Shown here: piece by piece, positions 1 through 11,883 of the stretch
How the letters are laid out: each line of letters opens with the position of its first letter
Numbering within the stretch: the first letter of the stretch is position 1
From: Nephromyces sp. MM_2019
Lineage: Eukaryota; Apicomplexa; Aconoidasida; Nephromycida
Direction of reading: 5' to 3'
Length of the DNA stretch: 64,000 nt
NCBI GenBank assembly: GCA_015657535.1
Contig: JADHZB010001130.1
Location: forward strand, 32,727-96,726
The notes under the pieces: model-generated
The model's input: the letters and a program-made list of their open reading frames with translations, nothing else
The model's database searches: none
What the model was told of the DNA's origin: nothing
Position numbers and translations under genes: made by a program

Positions 1-422
1 ACTGGCTACCCAGCTTAAGTCTATGAATTCGCCTCGGTACAGGCAACTGCGTCCGGTACGTTCTAGGTATGCTCGTAACTGCAATATTTGCATGTGGCAC
101 TTCTTCCCCAACCAAAGTCGGAAGTGTGGTGAGATTCATTGCTCGCAAATTCTCTCTCTGTAAGGTTGTATTTATTGCCGTGGCATCACCCTGGTGCTTT
201 TGCATTATCGCTACCCGGGGGCTATTGTGGAAAGCTCGATTGATTAAGACTTTCTCTCTCACCTGTTTTAAAGCATAGAACCTTTACCATGATTTCGAAC
301 CAGAGGGTTCGTGTTCAAGCAGCGAAGGTAGTCTGCATGAAGGTACAAACTGGCGATTTTCTCATCCCAGGAACATGTTTATATGAATATTCCGTTTATT
401 TTTTATCATTCTAACATAATCC
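1..422. other. Left-edge stretch without a supported gene
   Basis: Balanced, non-repetitive sequence. Short open frames exist on both strands, but none has a start, splice context or motif that I can support. Confidence 0.4.
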
Positions 423-833
423 TTAGATTTGGTTCCATTTATGGGAACTAACATTGGAGAATTGGTAGTTATCTGTTGCACTAACCTTCGCCTGAGCCAA
501 TTCTATCCTATATTTCTCCCTTTCCTTCGCATTCTCCCGTGAAATTGCTTCGAGCTTATGCAATTTTGAGGTTAGCTTAGTCCTTTCGATTTCATACTTT
601 GATCTTATCATATAATTATCGGGGCAGTTCAACTTCTGCTTTGGCTTAAATTGCTCATTTGCTGAGTTTTTGGGAGCTTCAATCTTGTGATTACTCTGAA
701 CTGAAGCATAAATTAACACGATGAAGAAAATAACTATGTGAGAAAGCTTAGTCAAATTATTAATCTTGGTGTAATTCTTAAAATAGCAGAAGAGAAAGCT
801 GCGCTTCAGCCGCGGGACTGAAAATGTATTCAT
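423..833 (-). CDS. Possible small membrane-anchored or secreted coiled-coil protein
   Basis: This is a 136-codon frame that starts at an ATG and ends in TAG. About 30 residues from the start there is a strongly hydrophobic helix (HIVIFFIVLIYASV), which could be a signal anchor. The second half is charged, with a heptad-like stretch (ERTKLTSKLHKLEAI) that suggests a short coiled coil. No family is recognised. An exon could lie upstream, because the frame just to the right is open and a splice-like site sits beside the ATG. The call rests only on frame length and the hydrophobic segment, so it may be spurious. Confidence 0.33.
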   Translation of the reverse strand: MNTFSVPRLKRSFLFCYFKNYTKINNLTKLSHIVIFFIVLIYASVQSNHKIEAPKNSANEQFKPKQKLNCPDNYMIRSKYEIERTKLTSKLHKLEAISRENAKEREKYRIELAQAKVSATDNYQFSNVSSHKWNQI

Positions 834-3800
834 ATACCTCTACCTTGGTTTCTTTTAACCGCTCGAAGCTTTTGCTTTGCCTTTTCCTGGAGCTGTTCCA
901 TGGAACTGTTGAGTTGAACACAGTTCTCCCAGAGTACCCGTGCAGCCTATTAGCAAACGAGGAGCACAAGGAATTACCACTTTAAAGCCGAAAAAATTAC
1001 AGATCAATCAACCCAGTAGATTAGATATTTTCGTTGTTTTTCGTTTATAGTATAATGCTCATGATGAATTATCGTTTGTCACCGAGTAACCGTCAGAGGA
1101 ATGTTACAATCAGTTGTGCGCTTGTAGTCTCAGTTAAAAGCCATTAGAAATTATAGGGTAACCCGCAAGTATAAACGCGCAGTTCTCACCGATTCAACTG
1201 CCGGAATACTTTTCCCAAGGCCTTCCTCATCAGTTCCTAGACTCTCCTTTCCTTTTTCAATCCCTGAAACTGTTTTATTATCCCCTGTACTCATTTTTTA
1301 GTACGTGAAACCCGTATTTTATCGCCAAATTTTTTTAGATGACATCTATTTAACTGGTTGAGGCTAAAAGATTCTCCGCCGACCTGCCCAGGGAAAACCC
1401 TCCTAAAGCGTTGCATCACATGCAACTTATCAAGGTTCTAAGCAGCCAGATCATATATCATTTTTTAAGGCATGAAAACTGGAGCTCTCATCATCTTTCT
1501 GGAGTGCTGCTAAACAATTATATGGGAACTATGTTTCAGAATATTCTAAGGGAGCTTTCTGAATGCTTTCTCAGTCTTATTCAATGAGCTACACGGATTA
1601 CATACAGCAGCTATGTAAGTGTTGATCCTTGTACAACAAATAACAATGTCGTGAAAGACATCTTCCCGATAAGCCCTGAGGATGAATGCAGTATTCATTC
1701 ATAGTCTACGGTTTACTCGATAATTCAATAGGTAGCTGTAGAAACGTTTGTATTCATTGGAGTGCTCTCTATTTTTATTTCTGAACTAGTGATTCATGTT
1801 ATTGTTTTGACTGATAAGCTTTGTCAACTAAGGTAAGCGGATTTCATACTTAATGAAAACATTGTAGCTAGCCAGTTGAAGAATAGTTACCGCTTTGAAT
1901 AGCGGCAGCTGTACTATACTTAGGCTGCTTACCTCTATGCCCTACACATATTTCTTGGCACGATATCAAACTGAGTGTTTGTGACCTCGCTTGCAAATTG
2001 AAAATAAATATACCAAAAGACTTAAATTGCTTGATTAGGTGACTGTTAAAGTGTGCTGCGCCACTGTTGATTATACGCTGCAAAACTATATATAGCCACT
2101 TATTTGGGTCGAAATTAAGAAAGCTGAAAATAAAATATTCTATTGCTGTCCCCCCTTTGCTAGTAACTAAAGCTTCAAAATCCGTACAGGTCCAAATATG
2201 AATTTAGTTGGTATACGATATTAGTGTGAACTTTGAGAACTACGAAAGCACCGAGGAGTACGTCTGCATTCTCTTGCAATACTACATTATAAACTTGGGA
2301 ATGATATGGACGCAAACAATTTTACAAGGCAAGAGAGCGTCTGGTAGAATTATCAAGTTATCATTATGTTCTCACTAAGCAATATGCTAAAGAGCTTCAT
2401 TTTTTTAATTTTATTGCACTAACATATAGCTAAAAATATATTTAAAATATGAGACCTACACTACCGTTCGTAACCCGGCCTCTAAAAGAGATGCATAGTT
2501 GTATCTTAGTTATTGTACTCGAGCACTATCCGTCGACTAATTTATGATTAAGAAAGGTCGTGCTATAGTAATGGTGCCAGCCGCAATGGTTTTCGTTGCT
2601 TTTGAGTTTAGTTGTGTGATGCTACGAAAATGGAGTATACCGTATTATTTATTTTTGCTCAGAGGTGAATGTGCTCATCTGCCCCCATTTAGCTAGCCCA
2701 TCAAAGAGTCATCTTATATGCAGGTGGAATTTTCCAGGCGTAGGTAGTTCCTAACAGAGGCCCTGCCGCCAGCGCCGGTGCTCAGTTTGATAGTAAAGCC
2801 ATCGCATAGTAAAATGAACAAGCAGCCTTTAGCATTAGCTACATAGCTGCCCGCTTAAGATAGTGCAAAGTGATGCGCATTCCGTACCTTTCAAAGAAAT
2901 AAGGGAATTTCAATATTTCAGTCTCCTTTTATGTAGTTTACGGTTAATTTACATGCTAGCCTTGGCAATTTACCAATCGAGGCTAAGAAGCGCTTATGTA
3001 GGTGGTGCTGCAGTGGTACCCAGCGATTGTGGAATGCTGACAAAGCAATCGCGACACTCCGACGCGCAATAGCTATTTACGGGTTAATCCAAGGTTCTCT
3101 ATTACTACGGAATAATAGTAAAATGAAGTATTATTATACAAGAGTTTATGCCAGCCGCCATATATGCACTACTCCGTGAATGTCTGTTATACGCTCTCTG
3201 ACCTGCACTACACCATGAAGAAACATCTAGAGGTCATTAGGGCAAACATAATAGCACGAGGAATGTGCTAAATCGTAAAGTTTCAAACGCAAGATTCATG
3301 AACACATTAGTATAGAAAGCCTTACCGTGGACTAGAGTGCTATGAAATCATTTTACTTATAAGGCTCCCATTTTACATTTAAGCTTTCCTATTGTGCAGC
3401 TAACTTCGCTGATCGTAAGCCCATGACTGGGAGGATGCCTTAGTGCAGCCAGCTAATGTACCGAGCGCCACTACAAGCCAGCATTAAAAGGGTTAATAAA
3501 AGCGGTTGATCGCACCTAGCTTTTTCCATTGAGCCTAGTTGTGCATCTTGCCCATATATTCTTGCGAATAATGATATTTTCTTCAGGTAATAAATATCAG
3601 CAGTGGTGTAAGAGTTCAGCTTATAATGCAGCCTGAAATTATGGCAACCATGGCGCACTTCTCGGCGGCCTTAAACAACTGCGCGGCTACTCACAATATA
3701 TTTATTTCTAGCCTTCTTTCATACTTTTCTTGCCAAGTGTCCATTAAATGGCCAATTCATAGGGATAGCTGTAGAATATTAAAATGCCGCTGTTCTAGAG

Positions 3801-4650
3801 TACGAAGGAATCTCCAATACTTATGATTTTCAGTAATATCTGAGGAAATATCTTAATTAGGACGCAGGAAGCTAACCTAATACTCTACTGATTTAGACTT
3901 CAATAATTTTAATATCTTTGCTGCGCCTGGATCAACTTTAACCTTCAGAATTATTTAGTGGGGAAGTCTGAGGGCTGCGGACACTATAATCAAAATTATA
4001 TGCAGATGCCGTGTCGTAGTCTAGTAGGGTTGAACCCCAAATATGCTTTTGATGGCCCCAGAAGCCTGATATTGCCCTTTTCAATCTATTACAAGGAAAT
4101 GTCCCCAGTTTCCATGAGGAGCATGCTTCTCAAACCCATGACTGCTAATAGCGAGTTTAAAGAATAAGCAGAAATCTTTCAACTGTGTGGTCGATGAATC
4201 TCTGAACTAAATAGGTGTGAATCGCCGGATTCCCATGAAGAAACATTCCTCACATGTGTAACTAGAGGCTACACTAATGCACTGCTTCAATGAAATGCGT
4301 CTAAGAGTCTTTAGGATGCTGGCCAATATGACTATATTAGCCAGACATATTCCTGAGAAAACGGATTAATAAAATAGACAACCAGAACTAGTCGCCCACA
4401 AAAATAAACACAAAATAGTTGTCGACATAAAGACTAGAATTACGGAATTTCTGTTTATCCTGATGGATAAAGGCATCAAATTAATTGATTCCATAATTTA
4501 GTACCTTTATCCACCTCGCAGCCTTGAAAGTCGATAACTGCAAGAATACCAGAAGTGTACGTTGCAACGATCTGGAATATGGAGACCTGATGCTGCCAAA
4601 GTAGGCAACTAGCCTGCCTTGTAAGATATATCTTAAAGCACTCTTTCAAT
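834..4650. other. Intergenic or unresolved region
   Basis: Complex sequence without microsatellites or long A/T runs. Open frames are all under 75 codons and show no convincing splice chain or motif. I see no RNA gene or mobile element. Confidence 0.4.
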
Positions 4651-7600
4651 ATGATGCGGCATCAGAAAATGTTTCCAAGATGGAGCATTTATACTCTGTC
4701 AGTATTTCTTATTTCCTTAGTGAATCGCAGTATAGAAACATCCAGGGAAACTTCTCAGCCTTACAGGAATATCCGATTAGATACATGCAGAGAGCTAATG
4801 CAAGCAGCGGAACTAATTTGCGGGCTGAAAGTTCTGGCGCCCTCGAAAGCATACTCGTTTGATGCTACATCAAGAACAAGGGGATTGACAGTATATTTTG
4901 GAACATTATGTCCGCTCCAGCAGTTAGAATATCCTTCAACTACAATGTATGGTAAAAGTTGGATCGCCGGTAAGTTCGGAAATAATTGGCGATGTCATGT
5001 AGACGCTTTTCCAAAAATTACAGCGTCCCCGGAAAATGGAATTTTTAGGAGCATCATGCGTCGCTCACAGTTTGTGTTAGGCACCTTTGCATGGCAGCTT
5101 TCAACGGGCTCACGAACGGTTTGGTTTGCCGAGGCATTTCATCAAGATGGCCATGGTAATGTAATTGAAGGACGTAATCGAATGACGGCTAAAAGTAAAA
5201 TAAGACTGAAAGCTGCTAATCTCAGCGCTGAGAATCCTACACACCATAAAACTCTAAACTCTCGGAGAAAACCGCATAAAAGCAGAAGGCTGAGCAAGTC
5301 CAGCTACTTGCGGACGGGAGGTACTAACGATACAAGCAGATTAGTGATTTATCGCTAGTGGAGGGTAAAATTTTCATAGCAGCACTATTTTTTCCTATCA
5401 ATTATCATCGTATCTCCAGCAAATAAAAAACATAACCCTTGCACCTTTTCCATGCCATGCAGAGTCACTTGCGGTGGGGCTCTGGATTGTAACAATTATG
5501 CGTAAAAATTTATAGCATGAGCTATACTGTGTTATTGCAGTGGGTTATGCACATCCCTATTATTTTCCGGCGGATGATTACAACTACAATGCCTTACCAC
5601 CAGCAGCATATACGCCGCGATGGCAAGATCAGAGAACACCTTTCTACGAAGACCTGGACTACCCTGGCAGCCCCTACCTCCCATCTGATTATCTACCGTA
5701 CCAAAGAAGCAGGGTATCGGTATATTCTAATCCTCTGGGTTGGGACTCGGATGAGGAGACTGAAGAAAAAACTGTGAGGATTCTTACGGGTTTCCTAGGC
5801 CTACATTGTATTCAGAATGTACTGATGAGCACATGCATTGTGTGATTTTAAGACATCCCAGGCTCTACGCAATCTTTTGAGCTTGCAGTGATGTTGACCG
5901 ATTTTAGATACGAAAGCAACATCTTCAACAACGACTTAAGATATGTTATATCTAATGGCCGCGTATAATAGCAAATATTTCTTACCTTTTTCCTCCAGTA
6001 AAGAGTTTGATGTAAGAAATAAGATTAATTGCGTACAAACGCTTATTCTTTATCTTCGAGCAGGTAAAATTAAATCCAGAAAGGGTGAAACACATGAAAA
6101 AGATCATGCTACAGCATTTGAAAGAGCCAAAACTTTCAGAACATCAAATGGATTTATTGTGCCCAATGAAATATAAGCAAAGCGTTTCAAATCCTAAAAG
6201 CTTTAAGAGAGGTATGAGCGATGCCCCGGCCTCTTGATTTTGTTACTGCTAACCTTAAGCTAACAGTTTGCCTTTTTCCGTGTATGCCTTGAATAAAAAT
6301 GCCTACGAATTAACTATTTTTCATCTTTCGTTTTTAAACAGGCTGTCACGCCTTACTGGACTGTCCTCAAAAATATGGGGAAACATCGGCAAGTCAGCAA
6401 GACTACTTCGCTCATATTGATATCATAAATAAGCAGTTAAATAACGGTTTATTACCATTAAAATACGCGGAATATATTCTGAGCAAGGTATACGTTGTAA
6501 TGGTTAGAATGTAGGCATACCATCGCAGTTTTTCCATTAATTACATCAATGAATAGAATAAGTGTTTTTCCACATTAGCTTCCGCAACTGGTTTTCCGAA
6601 AACTTCAACTCTAAGTTCAAAGCGAGGCAAAATTTAGCCATTTTATTGTTTCCAACCGCTTTGGCATTTTTTCCACTAGTTGATTAAGCGGATTAGCATC
6701 GAGGATTTTGTTTACGAGAATAAGAAGGAATTTGCATCCATCTTGGTTTAGGAGCTCAGCAGAAGCTGAAGCACTACTCCAACTATTGTATGGAACTCTG
6801 AAAATATACCTGCGTGAGAAAAATATGCAATTCTAATTAGACGGATGCTGATTCGACACAATGTTAACTTTACGCTTAGGATCAGTTAAACGCGAAATAC
6901 CTTCAAAGGATTCCAATTCATTGGAAGGAAGCAAGACATGACGAAACTGCTTCAAGATGCAACCCAGATAGGAGCCAGACAAAAATTAGATTAGAATCAG
7001 TGCTAACAGGTGATCAAAAATTTATTAGGAAGTTTTTGAAGCTTTCCGGAGCGTTATGGGGCCCTATATTTGTCACCTCTCAGTAGGAAATTTGCGTTAA
7101 TAATACATCTAATTTTCGTTCATTAATAAAAATGTTTTTTCCTTTTTAAGGTGCATAAATAATGCGAATTAGTTTGCAAGCATCGCACTACGTAAGAAAT
7201 TTCTTACTTGCCAGGATATTAAAAGACAAAAATGCTTAACCGAAGCAGATACATTACATTGAAGCTAGCGAGGTGATTAAAATTTTTGCGAGTGCTCGAG
7301 GACACGTTCACCGGATTTTTTTTTATTTTAATATTTTAAATCCCAAATAAACGCAGAAAAATCAGCAAGCTTGGACGTGGAGGTCTTCAGAGAATACGGA
7401 ATAGCGTTACAGTTCAAAATCAAGGCTAGTAAGTTAACCAAGGTGATAGGCACAAGCATAAAGGTAGTACTAAAGCGTAAACCGATAAGGCACTCTTTCA
7501 ACTCAATCCTTTCCAAGAGAATCGTGACTACCGATTGTAACGATGACGTTCGTAAACAAACGCTAATATTCGATGGGGAAAGTTCCGCAATGAGCAGCAT

Positions 7601-8029
7601 AATGTAAGTTGCTGATATCTATAGCCGTTGAATAAGGTGAAAGTCAAGTAGACTACTAGCAAGGCGTCATATATTCGTTAAATGTACCACGTTATCTAAG
7701 TTATTCATCGAATTAGAATTACGTTGGTAATTCCATCGTGATCCAGGGTGCTAAGGGAGACGCTAGAAATGCGAATGCCGAGTCTTGCGTGCAGGTGGTT
7801 CTCTGACCCCTTAGATGAGCAAGATCTTCTCGTGACGGGCGATTTCGAGCTTGCTATTACTTGTCAGAGCGTACTGCTTTGCCGCTTCTCCAGTTTATAC
7901 GTGGGGGTTCTGATGTTTTGTCCATACGGTGATTACGGTGAAACGGTTAATCAGTTCATCAAATCGGTAAAAACGACGCCCATTGCAAACCAAACCAAGG
8001 ACAACAAGAAAGATGACTCAAGTGCATAG
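4651..8029 (+). CDS. Secreted protein with Tyr/Pro-rich segment, eight-exon model (function unknown)
   Basis: Proposed exons are 4651-5320, 5541-5773, 6064-6211, 6342-6487, 6680-6745, 6880-7009, 7357-7603 and 7747-8029. They join in frame to 640 residues ending in TAG. The start is the first of two adjacent ATGs, followed by a signal-peptide-like helix (WSIYTLSVFLISLV). Exon 1 is basic near its end. Exon 2 is rich in tyrosine and proline (YAHPYYFPADDYNYNALPP) and ends in an acidic patch. Exons 3-8 look globular, with scattered cysteines, and I recognise no family. Splice phases agree at every junction, and acceptors such as TTATTGCAG, TTTTAAACAG and TTTTTTCCACTAG are good. The donors at 5321 (GTACTA) and 6746 (GTTTAG) are weak. 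Exon 7 could instead begin at 7366. The model could also be two genes, with a stop at 6749-6751. A role as a wall or surface protein is only a guess from the tyrosine content. Confidence 0.5.
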
Positions 8030-10288
8030 AATTTCAAAACTTGAACGAATCAACAATTAACTACGGTTCTTCAACGAGCGCCTTTGGAAATCAAGTCTCA
8101 TTGGTAAATTTGATAACGTCTACGCCTAGCATATACTGTAGTAAGCTGAGGAGAACTTTGATAGAAATTTGCCCTAAATTTTCTACAAGCAAACAATATA
8201 AAGGCCAATTAAATATGTAATACCATTTAATGGAAGCAAGTGAAACTTGCAATTATTTGAATACAGTGGCTGTATTCGACATCATAATCCCTCCGCTAGT
8301 GCACCATCGACGCGAAAGTGTCGTGTAACACGCGAGTGCCGCTCCAAAGATTTTTCATCAATTTCAGGTGACGGAGTCAGATGCCCTAGTCAAGTGAATA
8401 TCCTTTGTTAGCGGAGCAGGATTATATTTGCATATTTAAGGGACAGGTTGTAGGTATCCTATTTCTATATATTAGCCTGAATGGATCATGCTACGTTGTC
8501 TCTCATTAAGATGTACTGTGCTGATAAGATATTTTTTTACTAGGTCGATATCCACTTACAGCCGAATTTCGGATACTTCGCTACATTCGGAGATAAAACC
8601 ATAACTTGCACCAATTGCTCGGGTGCGCTTTAAGAGGCTGAATAATAGTGAGTATTAGGAAGGCAGCGCTATTTTGCATGAAATTGTTTTCAATGTATAG
8701 GCTAATATCTCTAGAATATCACCTGTTGCATTCCAGGCAATTTATATTATTATATTAAGGCTGGAAAGGCAGGTAACAAATTACTCGCAACTTATACTAC
8801 TTTAAGTACAACTTCAAGGCTCTACTAGCACCTTTTAAAGCTTCAAAAGTCACGAGTTAAGAAAATCTTTTGGAAAAATGTCCGTAATACTGATAGAAAT
8901 ATCAGAGCAGTTGAGCAACCAGCGGTTCAAGCATGAATTCGAAACCAGCATGATATTTTCTGCGGCAGAATTGCCAGGGGAACATTATTCACGGCTTTAT
9001 ATATTAGCATGCTAAAGATTATGTATGCAAGTTTACTGGAGTCAAGCGAATATTAAAATAATTTTAATTTCGATAGAGCTTTCTGATCTTTTAAGGGGTG
9101 TAGGCCCATGAAATAAAATGGTAAATTTATCATATTATACTTGCTTTAGACAATTCTTGAAGGTTATACCCTCTCCTGTTTAGACGATGGAAAGTATTAT
9201 GAGTAAAAAATGTTATTTGTTTGCCCTAATCCGATGTATAACCGTGATAAATGGGTTTTCTTTATTTTTACCAGACTCCTAAATTAAGGAGGCTGCTTCT
9301 TTGTGCTGTCCTGGTTGCTTTCATTTTGCTGTGCACTCTGAAGAAATTTTATTTGACGGCCATAAATGTCGGAGAGGTTTATAAACCTTCCCCCTAAAGT
9401 AGTTATGAAGAGTTTGAAGTCTCTCTTTAAATGGTATTATCATATTTGAATTCTCTTACCAGACTCTGCCAAGTCTGAAATATCTTGTTGGTTAACGTCC
9501 TATTTAATTTTTTTTATTTTTGGTTTTTACTAGTAATGCCATAACTCTGCTTGAAAAAAAGCTAGCCCACCTGTTCAGGGCCGTTCAAATAAGTCCTAAA
9601 GCAACTGATTTTTTTAAGGATAGAGTCGTGTGATACGTTCACTGCTGCGAGCAACGTCTCAATCGCCGTGCTTTTCAGTGCCACAAAGCCAGGAGCCTAA
9701 AGTAGGGCTATGATATAGAACTCATTCCTCAACTTTAATATGTAATAATACCCCATGAAATGAAAAAGATCCTCTTTCGCTCGTCTATATTTCAAAAGGT
9801 TAGTAACCAGCTACTGCTGCTCTTTAGAAGCGTTAAGCAGACCTTAGATTTTAATTTTCTTATCGCTTCCAGAACCTCTTTCTGTTGTTCTATAAGGTTA
9901 TCAACCTTAGTCTGAACACTTAAGATATACCTAAGATCCTAAAAAGTCTGATTTTAAATCGCTGTGCTACTCAAGTCAGAAAATAAGGCTACCTCTTCTC
10001 GATTCCCGCTAGAATCGGAGCAAGTCCAATCAGTAATGAGGTTTTCTGTAGTCTCGCAATATGAGCGTAGGAGGAAGCACTTAAGCGATTATTCATTTAC
10101 GTAGGCCGGAAACTTTGAATTTTAGATTAGTAAAACGGTCAACCTGCCCGACGATGAGTTGGGTTAACAAACGCTACCTTTTCAAGCTCTTTCACATACC
10201 ATGACTTACCACTACCCTATTAAATAAGCGCCCCGATATTGAGCCCTTGCGTAAGACAGTAAGCACCACCGTTGATTCCCGCGCTACA
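8030..10288. other. Intergenic or unresolved region
   Basis: No open frame with support on either strand. The sequence is moderately AT-rich and has short T-runs, but no tandem repeat or RNA gene that I can see. Confidence 0.4.
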
Positions 10289-10778
10289 CTATTTGAAATT
10301 TCCTCCTGCGTGCCAAACTCGCAATAATCCAGGTATTGCTGTTCCAATTATTATATTGCTACTAACAGAGCTTTCCGCTGCTATTCGGGCGGATTTCCCG
10401 ACCCCATCCAGTCTCTGCATAGACCTTATGCCTTCCTTCGCAGCCTGTGCCTTGTGGATGAAATCTGCGCATGAAGGTAATTACTGTGGCAGGTTGGTAC
10501 TAATTACACACATTACTTAGTGACACTTGCCCCCATTTTTCGCCGCAAGAAAAACTAGAAAATTAGGGAATAGCCCTGAGCAGAAAGATTTACTCCTGAA
10601 GCGGAACTTCGGTTTTAAAGTGTTGTATCCTTGGGAGTGTAATTTCAAGTATGAATACCGCGGATTCACCCCGAGTCGAGTAAACTCTATCACGTAGGGG
10701 ACTACAATATTCTTGCATATGCTTCGAAAGCTGGGATCCTTGACCACTGAGCGTATTTCGAGCTTGAAATTTTTTATT
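10289..10778 (-). other. Possible minus-strand exons of an unknown gene
   Basis: Two neighbouring minus-strand stretches read like coding sequence. One, 10778-10594, follows a pyrimidine-rich acceptor (TTTATTGTCTCCAG) and ends at a GTAAAT donor. The other, ending at a TAG at 10289-10291, stays open for about 60 codons and contains an alanine-rich region. Their phases do not join cleanly with the obvious splice sites, and a second frame in the left-hand piece is also open. The assignment is weak and no product can be named. Confidence 0.25.
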
Positions 10779-11181
10779 CTGGAGACAATAAAGCGTGATG
10801 CTTGATATTACCAACTGGATATTTCTTGCAATAAGCACTATATCCCGAACCGAGGCAGTAGGAGGGAGAGTAGCCTACATGTACAAATTTTAACTTCGAG
10901 GTTGCCATAGCATTGAGATTTCCGTTATATTTTTGGGTAGAAATTACCTAGCAGATCTCTGGCTGTTAATTTGCAGGCATTATAGTTTTCCTAAATTGCA
11001 TTAACCAACGTTATAGAATCCATATCAAAAAATGCTTCAGGATATGAATCACCGCAATCCGTTCACAATCCTGCGTGGGACTTTTGGCGAAGGTGCTTAT
11101 TTTCATTCCGGAGTCACCTGAACCATAAGAAAGCGACTCCGCCACGATGATTCGCAGAGAAATTAAATTCAATATGCGTTG

Positions 11182-11883
11182 CTAAGATGTTTGAAAGAAT
11201 GATTGTAGCAAGCATCTATTAGTATAAAGGCACGTACTGCTTTCACTTCTGAAAAAAGATGACTGGCAGAATCTTCCAGGGTCAAATATAACATCCTCCT
11301 CTCTAGAATATCCAGCGCAGCTCGCGAATTTAGATGCGGTAATCACATTTGCTTTGCATTTCGGAAGAAGTGTCCAGAATAAACTCAAAGACTCTTCGCA
11401 GCTTGGAGATGCTTCGTAATCCTGCGATGGTTCATCACAAGGAAAAATCTAGTAGAAACTTACACATAGAGCTACTGCCATCACCATATATTGCATCCCA
11501 CAAAGTTTCGAAGATATCTTCGAATAGCAGTCTTGTCCCTGTGCATCGTTTCTGAGGATGTCTTCACCAATGCCTGGTGAATAAGACATTAGCAGTGGTA
11601 TGAAAAATACGTTGCGCGTAAAAGAAGCGCAGCTATATATAGAGGTAGGCGTTAGAAGTGGCTGCGTACCTTTAAAGTCTTCACAAGAAGGGTCGAGATC
11701 AAGTCTCAATAATTTTCCACCGTACAGATGCATGGTCTCCACAACATAAGTACAAACAGACTCAATATCCGCAGCCTTGACTTTAAAAGCGGTGGTAGCA
11801 TATAAAAGTGCTAGTATCACTATCCCTAGCGATTGAGGCCTAGGGTCTGCCATATTTTGTTTGAAACAGCCCGCGGATACCAT
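11182..11883 (-). CDS. Putative secreted cysteine-containing protein, two exons
   Basis: Exon 1 is 11883-11464 and exon 2 is 11421-11182; joined they give 219 residues and a TAG stop. The N-terminus has a hydrophobic core after a short polar lead (SLGIVILALLYATTAF), typical of a signal peptide. An internal ATG eleven codons in would place that core nearer the start. About a dozen cysteines follow in the mature part, suggesting a disulfide-bonded extracellular domain, but I recognise no family. The intron is only 42 bases. It begins GTAAGT and ends GCAG, with a T-run between. Without splicing, exon 1 ends four codons later at TAG, giving a 144-residue protein. No neighbour helps with function. 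Confidence 0.4.

Noticed and set aside
291..330. TTCGAA-containing segment resembling a tRNA T-arm
   Set aside because: No acceptor stem, D-arm or anticodon arm could be paired around it.
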